From Curtobacterium pusillum (lineage in GTDB: Bacteria; Actinomycetota; Actinomycetes; Actinomycetales; Microbacteriaceae), in assembly GCF_007680845.1 (NCBI RefSeq), contig NZ_VEIY01000003.1, forward strand, positions 474,852 to 538,851: DNA of 64,000 nucleotides, read 5' to 3'. Under the pieces are notes generated by a model that saw nothing but the letters and a program-made list of their open reading frames with translations, made no database searches and was not told the origin of the DNA. Positions 57,917 through 64,000 of this stretch are shown here, piece by piece. How positions within the stretch are numbered: the stretch's first letter is position 1; the number at the start of each line of letters is the position of its first letter. A program made the position numbers and the translations under genes.

Positions 57917-60093
57917 CCGCCACCACGACCCAGACCAGGATGTCGCTCGTCCTCGCAAGCCGTGCACTCGTGAACTCCCCGGTGCCGCCACTCCTCGCCG
58001 CGGGCCTCGGGTTCGCCGGTGCCGTCCTCATCGCCGCCGACGCGACCGGCCCGCTCCGCACGGCCGTCGTGCTCGTGGCGCTCCTCGTCGTGCCGGGTCT
58101 GCCGGTCGTCCGTGCTCTCGGGCTCCGGGACCCGATCGGTCGAGCCGCCCTCGTGGTCGCCGTCAGCGCCGCGATCGACGCCGTCATCGGTCTCGCGATG
58201 GTCTGGACCCACCAGTGGGTCCCGCTGCCCGCCGCCGGCCTCCTCCTGCTCGTCGGCGGGTGGGTGTCGCTCGGCCAGGGCGTGCAGACCGTCCGCACCG
58301 TCCCCCGTCCGCAGTTCGTCCGGACGGCCCTCCCGACGGCCGTGCTCGTCCGCGCCGTCACCGCGTCCGGCGTGCTCGTCACGGGACTCGCGCTGTGGGC
58401 TGTCGGCACCTCCCAGAGCAGCTCGACCGGCCTGGGCGAGTGGGGCCTCCTGACCGCACTGCCCGTGACCTGGTGGATCGGTGCGGCCCTGGTGTTCGCG
58501 GTGACGCTCGTCACCCTCGTCGACCGTCGCCACCACGTGCTGGTCCGAGGCGTGGCCTCCGTCGCCCTCGTCCTGGTCATGTACGGCACGACGAACCTCG
58601 TCTCCGCGGAGCCGCGCCCGCCGTGGGTCTTCAAGCACATCGCGGTGACGGCGTACATCATGGAGCACGGCGGCGTCGATCCGTCCATCGACATCTACAA
58701 CCGGTGGCCCGGCTTCTTCGGGTTCAGCGCCTTCCTGGGCGCGGCGACCGGCACCCTCGACGCGGCGGCTCCCGTCCGCTGGGCGGAGATCGCGTTCGCC
58801 CTCGCCGACGGCGCACTCGTCCTCGGAATCGCCCGGGCGCTGGGCGTGAAGGGACGCTGGGCGACCGTCGCCGCGGTCCTGTTCAGCGCCGCGAACTGGG
58901 TCGGGCAGGACTACTACTCCCCCCAGGCGTTCGCGTTCTTCCTGTTCCTCGCCGCCGTCCTGATCGCCCTGACCGTGCTGCGCGGGACGCCGAACCGCAT
59001 CGGCGTCTGGACGGCCACGGTGACCGGCAGGCTGTTCCGGGCACGACGGTCGGCCGTCGCCACGGCGGTCCTCCCCCGCTCGCGCGCGGCGGTGACCACC
59101 GCGGCGGTGGTCGTGGTCGTCCTGCAGTTCGTGATCACCGCGTCGCACCAACTCACCCCGTTCGTGGTCGTCGCCGCGTTCGTCCCGCTGCTCGTCCTCG
59201 GCTACCTCCGGCCCTGGTGGCTCGCGGTCCCCCTGACGCTGCTGCCCGTCCTGTACCTCCTGCCGAACCTCGGCTACATCCAGGAGCACTTCGGACTGAC
59301 CACCGGGTTCGACCCGGTGAGCAACGTCACCGCCGAAGCGACCTCCATCGCCATCCCCTCCCTCGCCACGACCCTGCAGAGTCGTGCGGTGCTGGCGATC
59401 ACCGCGCTCGTCGCCGTGTGCGCGGTCGTCGGGCTGGTGCGCATGATCCGTTCCGGGCACGCACGTCGAGCGCTCGTCGTCCTCTGGCTCGCCGCGTGCC
59501 CGATCGTCCTCGTGTTCGGACAGAGCTACGGCGGCGAGGCGAAGTTCCGCGTCGTGCTGTTGTCGGCACCGTTCCTCGCGATCGCCGCCGTCCACGCGTT
59601 CCACGGACGCGGGCGCCGACTCGGCGCGATGGCCCTCGTGCTCACCGTCGTCACCGGCCTGTTCGTCGGGGCGACCTTCCAGGCCGAGCAGGCGAACCAG
59701 ACCGCGTCCGCCGACGTGGCCGCGGCGCGGTGGCTCGACGGACGGTTCGCGTCGGACGACAGCCTGACGACCGTCGGGACGTTCCCGTCGATCATCAGCG
59801 GGAACTACGACAACTACACCCGGCACTGGGGCCAGGTCGACTCGCTCGAGAGCGAGTCCGCGTGGTTCCCGGACGGCATCACCGCGAAGGACCTCACCGG
59901 GGTCCTGCAGGACCGCGACTACGGCGGTCGCGCCTGGATCGTGTTCTCCTCGTCGCAACGCGCCGACGCCATCGCGCGCGGCATCCTCACCGCCGCACAG
60001 ATCGACGCGATCCAGCGGTCGGTGGCCGCCGAGTCGACGCTCCGCTACGACCGCGACGGCGTCCTGATCTACGAGGTGGACGATGCAGCATGA
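57913..60093 (+). CDS. Large polytopic membrane protein, putative GT-C-type glycosyltransferase
   Basis: A 726-aa protein with about 14 hydrophobic segments across residues 10-580 and a C-terminal soluble domain of about 140 residues. An early extracytoplasmic loop contains acidic and aromatic residues (SAEPRPPWVFKHIAVTAYI, DPSIDIYNRWPGFFGFSAF), reminiscent of GT-C enzymes that use lipid-phosphate sugars. I do not recognise the exact family. The GTG start is coupled to a leader ORF; an ATG nine codons later is an alternative. It overlaps the GH16 gene by 11 nt, so the two are co-expressed. Confidence 0.8.
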   Translation: MTATTTQTRMSLVLASRALVNSPVPPLLAAGLGFAGAVLIAADATGPLRTAVVLVALLVVPGLPVVRALGLRDPIGRAALVVAVSAAIDAVIGLAMVWTHQWVPLPAAGLLLLVGGWVSLGQGVQTVRTVPRPQFVRTALPTAVLVRAVTASGVLVTGLALWAVGTSQSSSTGLGEWGLLTALPVTWWIGAALVFAVTLVTLVDRRHHVLVRGVASVALVLVMYGTTNLVSAEPRPPWVFKHIAVTAYIMEHGGVDPSIDIYNRWPGFFGFSAFLGAATGTLDAAAPVRWAEIAFALADGALVLGIARALGVKGRWATVAAVLFSAANWVGQDYYSPQAFAFFLFLAAVLIALTVLRGTPNRIGVWTATVTGRLFRARRSAVATAVLPRSRAAVTTAAVVVVVLQFVITASHQLTPFVVVAAFVPLLVLGYLRPWWLAVPLTLLPVLYLLPNLGYIQEHFGLTTGFDPVSNVTAEATSIAIPSLATTLQSRAVLAITALVAVCAVVGLVRMIRSGHARRALVVLWLAACPIVLVFGQSYGGEAKFRVVLLSAPFLAIAAVHAFHGRGRRLGAMALVLTVVTGLFVGATFQAEQANQTASADVAAARWLDGRFASDDSLTTVGTFPSIISGNYDNYTRHWGQVDSLESESAWFPDGITAKDLTGVLQDRDYGGRAWIVFSSSQRADAIARGILTAAQIDAIQRSVAAESTLRYDRDGVLIYEVDDAA

Positions 60094-60967
60094 GCCCGGT
60101 GCACGGCACCTGATGACGACCCGACGCTCGTTCCTCCGGCGTGGTGCGACCATCGCCGGCGTGCTCGGGGTCGCGGCCGTCGCCGGCACCACTGCCGTCG
60201 TCCTGCCGATGCGCAGCGGCGGGGCGGACGCCCGTGCGGAGCAGATGCCCACCGGGTCGCTCGAATCCGAGGGCATGCGGTGGATCCCCTACCTCGCCGA
60301 GGACTTCGACCGCATCGCGGCACTCGGTGAGCTCCTCGCCGTCTACCCGCGCATGTCGGAGTACAGCGGGATGCGTGACACGTCCGGGAAGGGCCTCTAC
60401 GCGCCGGACCAGGTCGTGTCCGTGCACGACTCCGTGCTCGACTTCCACCTGCACAGCAAGGGGTCGCAGCCGCTCGTCGCGACCGTCCTGCCCGCGGGCT
60501 ACCGGTCGTACACGCACCAGCGCGTGTCCATCCGGTACCGCGCGGACGAGGTCCCCGGCTACAAGTTCGTGATGATCCTGTGGCCGCTGTCCGGCGACTG
60601 GAACGAAGGCGAGATCGACTGGCCCGAGGGCGACCTCACCGGCGACGTCCGCCCGGTGTCGGCGATCCCGGGCAGCTACGACGCGGAGAAGGAGGCGATG
60701 ACCTTCCTCCCCGAGGACCCGACCGTCGTCCCCGGCGGACAGTCCGACTGGCACGTCGCGACCGTCGAGTGGACCGCCGACGCGATCCGGTTCTACTGGG
60801 ACGACGAGCTGCTCGAGACCGTCACCGACGCCGTGCCGACGACGCCGATGCGGGTGACGCTGCAGGCGGAGACGATCATCCACGACGACGCCGTGCCGAC
60901 GAGCGCCTCCGGGCACGTGCTCGTGGACTGGGTCGTCGCCTACCGGCAGGGCCGCTCGAGTTCCTGA
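60083..60967 (+). CDS. Tat-exported GH16-family glycoside hydrolase
   Basis: A 294-aa protein (284 if the ATG at 60113 is used). A twin-arginine signal, TTRRSFLRRGATIAG, is followed by a hydrophobic stretch. GEIDWPEGDL carries the GH16 ExDxxE catalytic pair (Glu nucleophile, Glu acid/base) after WPLSGDWNEG. A concanavalin-like beta-sandwich follows, ending VLVDWVVAYRQG. It is overlapped with the upstream membrane protein and probably trims or releases the exported glycan. Confidence 0.9.
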   Translation: MQHEPGARHLMTTRRSFLRRGATIAGVLGVAAVAGTTAVVLPMRSGGADARAEQMPTGSLESEGMRWIPYLAEDFDRIAALGELLAVYPRMSEYSGMRDTSGKGLYAPDQVVSVHDSVLDFHLHSKGSQPLVATVLPAGYRSYTHQRVSIRYRADEVPGYKFVMILWPLSGDWNEGEIDWPEGDLTGDVRPVSAIPGSYDAEKEAMTFLPEDPTVVPGGQSDWHVATVEWTADAIRFYWDDELLETVTDAVPTTPMRVTLQAETIIHDDAVPTSASGHVLVDWVVAYRQGRSSS

Positions 60968-61045
60968 GGCCGTCCGCCCGCTCCTGAGGCCGGGCGCCAG
61001 CTCCCGCGGTCGACCGTCCGCGTGTCGCGTGGGTCCACCAACGAG

Positions 61046-61077
61046 AACAAGCCCCCGGGATCTCCCGGGGGCTTGTT
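61046..61077. terminator. Bidirectional terminator between GH16 gene and tRNA-Gln
   Basis: A perfect 15-bp stem AACAAGCCCCCGGGA / TCCCGGGGGCTTGTT (61046-61060 with 61063-61077) around a 2-nt centre lies between the GH16 stop and the minus-strand tRNA-Gln. Confidence 0.85.
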
Positions 61078-61086
61078 CGTCGAGTG

Positions 61087-61158
61087 CTGGGGTACCTGGA
61101 CTCGAACCAAGAACGACGGTACCAGAAACCGCTGTGTTGCCAATTACACCATACCCCA
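61087..61158 (-). tRNA. tRNA-Gln(CUG)
   Basis: A 72-nt tRNA. Acceptor stem TGGGGTA pairs with TACCCCA, the T arm has GGTTCGAGTCC, and the anticodon loop TTCTGGT gives CUG (CAG codons). CCA is not encoded, unlike in the tRNA-Glu pair. Confidence 0.95.
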
Positions 61159-61201
61159 AAGGCCCGAAGGCCTCGGTCCCGGTTGCCCGGGGCACGATCA
61201 A

Positions 61202-62146
61202 CTACTGTACAGCATCCCGGAGGTCCGTGAGACCACCCACGAGGTCCCGGTGCACGGCGGCGGCCGTCACGGCTCCATGCCCGGCGGCGACGATGAGCTG
61301 TTCCGGCCCGGGCGGCGTCACGTCCCCCACCGCGTACACACCCCCGACGCTCGTCCGGCCCGAGCGGTCCACCACGAGGAGCCCGTCCGCATCGCGTTCG
61401 AGGTCGGCGTCGACCCAGTCCAGGTCGGCGAACCACCTCGGGCGGACGAACCCGCCCGTGCGCGGCTCCACGTGCCCGTCTGCGAGGCGGACGCCGGTCA
61501 TCCCGGAGCGGTCCCCCTCCAGGTCCTCCACGGGCCGCTCGTCGACGCGGACGCCCGCGTGCAGCAGCCGCGCCCGCCCCGCGTCGTCCAGCCGGGCGAC
61601 GCCGTTCGTGTACACCACGAGGTCGTCGGCCCACGCGGCGACGAGCAGCGCCCTGTCGACCACGTCGTCCGTCTCGCAGATGAACGCCAGGGCTTCCCCG
61701 GCCTTCTCGTACCCGTCGCACTCCACGCAGCTGTGCACCGCCGTGCCGTAGAACGCGCGCAGCATCGGCAGCGCCGGGAACTCCTCGCGGAGGCCGGTCG
61801 CGATCACCACCGCGCGGGCGGTCGCCTCGATCTCGGTCCCGCGCCAGGATCCGTGCACGGCCCAGCCGTCGCCGTCGCGGGACACCCGGTCCACGACGGC
61901 CTGGACGACCGTCGCCTCGGCGTAGCCCTCGACCTCGGCCCGCCCGAGCTTCCGCAGCTCGAGCGGGGAGATGCCGTCGCGGGTCAGGAACCCGTGCGAC
62001 CGCAGGGTCGCGGCGTTCCGCGGGCGGTTGGCGTCGACGAGGAGCACCGTCCGTCTCGCCCGGACGAGGTTCAGCGCAGCGCTCAGCCCCGCCGGCCCGG
62101 CACCGACGACCACGACGTCGACCGTCAGACGGTCCGGGACGGTCAC
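61202..62146 (-). CDS. Thioredoxin-reductase-like FAD/NAD(P) oxidoreductase
   Basis: A 314-aa flavoprotein of the class II pyridine nucleotide-disulfide reductase family. DVVVVGAGPAGLSAALNLVR binds FAD, HSCVECDGYE has a redox CXXC, and GVYAVGDVTPPGPEQLIVAAGHG is the C-terminal FAD motif. It may reduce a thioredoxin-like partner or act as a ferredoxin/other reductase. The GTG start is used because FAD-binding begins 10 residues later. It follows gltX by 31 nt. Confidence 0.9.
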   Translation of the reverse strand: MTVPDRLTVDVVVVGAGPAGLSAALNLVRARRTVLLVDANRPRNAATLRSHGFLTRDGISPLELRKLGRAEVEGYAEATVVQAVVDRVSRDGDGWAVHGSWRGTEIEATARAVVIATGLREEFPALPMLRAFYGTAVHSCVECDGYEKAGEALAFICETDDVVDRALLVAAWADDLVVYTNGVARLDDAGRARLLHAGVRVDERPVEDLEGDRSGMTGVRLADGHVEPRTGGFVRPRWFADLDWVDADLERDADGLLVVDRSGRTSVGGVYAVGDVTPPGPEQLIVAAGHGAVTAAAVHRDLVGGLTDLRDAVQ

Positions 62147-62177
62147 GGCTGCGGTCCGCTCACGACGACGACCCGCG

Positions 62178-63665
62178 TCAACGGTCCGCGAGTCGGCGCA
62201 GGCGCGCCAGGGTGGAGTTCTTGCCGAGGATCTCCATCGACTCGAACAGCGGCGGGCTGATCCGGCGGCCGGAGATCGCGACGCGCAGGGGTCCGAACGC
62301 CAGCCGCGGCTTGAGCCCGAGCCCGTCGATGAGCGCGGTGCGCAGTGCGCCCTCGATCGCCTCCGTGGTCCAGTCCTCCAGGGGCTCGAGCGCGGTCGTG
62401 GACGCACGGAGGACGTCGCCGGCGTCCGGCTTGAGCGTGGCGAGGGCGTCGTCCTCCACCACCAGCTCGTCGTCCGCCGTGAACAGGAACCCGAGCATCG
62501 CGGGCGCCTCGCTGAGGAGCTGCATGCGCTCCTGCACGAGGGGCGCGGCAGCGGTGAGGACCTCGAGCTCCGCCGGCGTCACCGGGTCGGAGACCACGCC
62601 CGTGAGGTACGGGACGAGTCGGTCGCGGAAGTCGTCGGCGTCGAGCAGGCGGATGTGGTCGCCGTTGATCGCCTCCGCCTTCTTGTGGTCGAACCGGGCG
62701 GGGTTGGGGTTGACGTCGGCGACGTCGAACGCCTCGACCATCTCGTCGATCGAGAAAACGTCCCGGTCGGCCCCGATCGACCAGCCGAGCAGCGCGAGGT
62801 AGTTCACGAGCCCCTCGGGGATCATGCCGGCGGCCCGGTGGTGGAAGAGGTTCGACTCGGGGTCACGCTTGGAGAGCTTCTTGTTGCCCTCCCCCATCAC
62901 GTACGGCAAGTGGCCGAAGAGCGGCGTGAACTCGGCGATCCCGACCTCGTAGAGGGCGTCGTACAGGGCGATCTGGCGCGGCGTCGACGACAGGAGGTCC
63001 TCACCACGGAGGACGTGCGTGATCCCCATCAGGGCGTCGTCCACCGGGTTCGTGAACGTGTAGAGCGGCTTGCCGTTCGGCCGGACCACGACGAAATCCG
63101 GGAACGTGCCCTGCTTGAACGTGATCTCCCCGCGCACGAGGTCGTCGAAGCTGAGGTCACGGTCCGGCACCCGCAACCGGAGCGCCGGCTCACGGCCCTG
63201 GTCGCGGAAGGCCTGACGCTCCGACTCGGTGAGGTCGCGCTCGTGGTTGTCGTAGCCCTGCTTCGGGTCACGACCGGCGGCCTTGTTGCGGGCCTCCATC
63301 TCCTCCGGTGTCACGAACGACTCGTAGATGTGGCCGGACGCCTTGAGCTTCGCGATGACGTCGTCGTAGACGTCCGAGCGCTCGGACTGCCGGTACGGGC
63401 CGTGCGGGCCACCCGCCTCGACACCCTCGTCCCAGTCGAGCCGGAGCCACCGCAGCGCCTCGAGGATTTGCTGGTACGACTCTTCGCTGTCCCGGGCGGC
63501 GTCGGTGTCCTCGATGCGGAACACGAGCTTGCCGCCCGTGTGCCGCGCGTACGCCCAGTTGAAGAGCGCGGTGCGGATCAGTCCGACGTGCGGCGTGCCC
63601 GTCGGGCTCGGGCAGAAGCGGACACGGACATCGGAACCGGAGGCGGTGGTGAATGGCGCAGTCAT
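62178..63665 (-). CDS. gltX: Glutamate--tRNA ligase
   Basis: A 495-aa class I synthetase. The HIGH-type motif is [10 protein letters not shown] (19-28) and [13 protein letters not shown] carries the KMSKS-type motif (KLSKR). [14 protein letters not shown] is the conserved glutamyl-binding part. In actinobacteria this enzyme is usually non-discriminating and also charges tRNA-Gln for later amidation; a tRNA-Gln gene lies 1 kb downstream. TAGGAT lies 9 nt before the ATG, so it is probably leaderless. Confidence 0.97.
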   Translation of the reverse strand: MTAPFTTASGSDVRVRFCPSPTGTPHVGLIRTALFNWAYARHTGGKLVFRIEDTDAARDSEESYQQILEALRWLRLDWDEGVEAGGPHGPYRQSERSDVYDDVIAKLKASGHIYESFVTPEEMEARNKAAGRDPKQGYDNHERDLTESERQAFRDQGREPALRLRVPDRDLSFDDLVRGEITFKQGTFPDFVVVRPNGKPLYTFTNPVDDALMGITHVLRGEDLLSSTPRQIALYDALYEVGIAEFTPLFGHLPYVMGEGNKKLSKRDPESNLFHHRAAGMIPEGLVNYLALLGWSIGADRDVFSIDEMVEAFDVADVNPNPARFDHKKAEAINGDHIRLLDADDFRDRLVPYLTGVVSDPVTPAELEVLTAAAPLVQERMQLLSEAPAMLGFLFTADDELVVEDDALATLKPDAGDVLRASTTALEPLEDWTTEAIEGALRTALIDGLGLKPRLAFGPLRVAISGRRISPPLFESMEILGKNSTLARLRRLADR

Positions 63666-63674
63666 GACTCGTCG

Positions 63675-63680
63675 ATCCTA
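63675..63680 (-). promoter_or_regulatory. -10 element of gltX, leaderless type
   Basis: TAGGAT (minus strand) ends 9 nt before the gltX ATG, between the rRNA terminator and the gene. Confidence 0.5.
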
Positions 63681-63699
63681 CCGGCCCGGGAACGCAGAA

Positions 63700-63728
63700 A
63701 ACCCCTGACCAGTACATGGTCAGGGGTT
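63700..63728 (-). terminator. rRNA operon terminator
   Basis: A perfect 12-bp stem AACCCCTGACCA / TGGTCAGGGGTT (63700-63711 with 63717-63728) around a 5-nt loop is followed on the minus strand by a short T-run (TTTTC). It lies 21 nt after the 5S rRNA 3' end. Confidence 0.9.
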
Positions 63729-63748
63729 CCCTGGTGTTGCAACGTTGA

Positions 63749-63867
63749 GTCCGGCGGCGTCCTACTCTCCCACAAGGTCCCCCTTGCAGTACCATCGGCG
63801 CTGAGAGGCTTAGCTTCCGGGTTCGGAATGTGACCGGGCGTTTCCCTCTCGCTATGACCACCGGAAC
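63749..63867 (-). rRNA. rrf: 5S ribosomal RNA
   Basis: About 119 nt with the conserved 5S core read on the minus strand: CGAGAGGGAAACGCCCGGTC, CATTCCGAACCCGGAAGCTA and AGGACGCCGCCGGA. The terminal strands TCCGGTGG and CCGCCGGA pair. It is the last gene of an rRNA operon whose 23S and 16S genes lie beyond the right edge. Confidence 0.96.
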
Positions 63868-64000
63868 ACCTTCGACTTGACCGTTACCGGGTCAAGAAAG
63901 CTGTCCCAGCCGTAGCTGAGTTATTCAGTTTCTCAGTTCCCGATCGTCTGTCGGGAACCACAAAGTGGACGCGAGCCCGTGACCCAAAGGTCACGGAAAT
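63868..64000 (-). other. 23S-5S spacer of the rRNA operon
   Basis: Transcribed spacer of clearly lower GC than the rest of the window. Three short stems are visible: CTTGAC/GTCAAG near 63875-63897, TTCCCGA/TCGGGAA near 63935-63957, and GTGACC/GGTCAC near 63979-63995, likely RNase III or other processing sites. No 23S sequence is identified. Confidence 0.6.

Noticed and set aside
1..64000. A prophage, integrative element or insertion sequence
   Set aside because: No integrase, transposase, phage structural gene or att-like duplication next to the tRNA genes was seen; the tRNA 3' ends are not repeated elsewhere in the window apart from the tandem tRNA-Glu copy itself.

Overview
The window is about 64 kb of very GC-rich (roughly 70%) actinobacterial chromosome. 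The gene order (smc-mutM-rnc-rpmF-DUF177, leuC-leuD-murA-plsC-gpsA-ddl, lipB-lipA), the many GTG/TTG starts and the frequent 'TANNNT' boxes 6-9 nt before start codons (leaderless transcription) fit Microbacteriaceae. A complete-looking cyclohexanecarboxyl-CoA type operon at the left edge points to Curtobacterium, a genus in which C. pusillum is known for omega-cyclohexyl fatty acids. This genus call is an inference from gene content, not from a database search. I saw no insertion sequence, prophage, CRISPR array or resistance island.

Region 1-6.2 kb (minus strand): an accessory metabolic operon. In transcription order it encodes an EPSP-synthase-like domain fused to an AMP-forming acyl-CoA ligase, an acyl-CoA dehydrogenase, an SDR enoyl reductase of the FabL/ChcA type (YX6K), and an Old-Yellow-Enzyme dienoyl-CoA-reductase-like protein cut by the window edge. 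This is the enzyme set expected for turning shikimate into cyclohexanecarboxyl-CoA, the primer of omega-cyclohexyl fatty acids.

Region 6.3-38.2 kb: mostly housekeeping. It holds a YbdK-type ligase; SRP (ffh, ftsY); lipoylation (lipB-lipA); a TerC protein under a manganese (yybP-ykoY) riboswitch; smc-mutM-rnc-rpmF-DUF177; coaD; recG; rsmD; thiL divergent from a DUF3515 lipoprotein; the leuC-leuD-murA-plsC-gpsA-ddl string; a FUSC transporter; a phosphoglycerate-mutase-like phosphatase, a crcB pair and RidA; a second TerC without riboswitch; and an SMP-30 protein. Convergent gene ends carry at least two families of dispersed palindromic repeats.

Region 38.3-45.4 kb: two near-identical tRNA-Glu(CUC) genes, a DUF72 protein, a metallo-beta-lactamase-fold hydrolase, and a sugar ABC importer operon (binding lipoprotein, two permeases, small membrane protein, LacI regulator; no ATPase). 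Two perfect palindromes, likely operators, lie upstream of the importer.

Region 45.7-61.0 kb: a surface-glycan locus. It holds four GT2 glycosyltransferases, a GT4, a Wzx-like flippase, a PIG-L deacetylase, a polytopic membrane protein preceded by a coupled 10-codon leader ORF, a Tat-exported GH16 glycanase and, unusually, a stand-alone NRPS-like protein (adenylation-carrier-thioesterase). This is the most likely place for an undescribed glycoconjugate pathway.

Region 61.1-64.0 kb: tRNA-Gln(CUG), a thioredoxin-reductase-like flavoprotein, gltX, and the 3' end of an rRNA operon (terminator, 5S rRNA, part of the 23S-5S spacer) on the minus strand.
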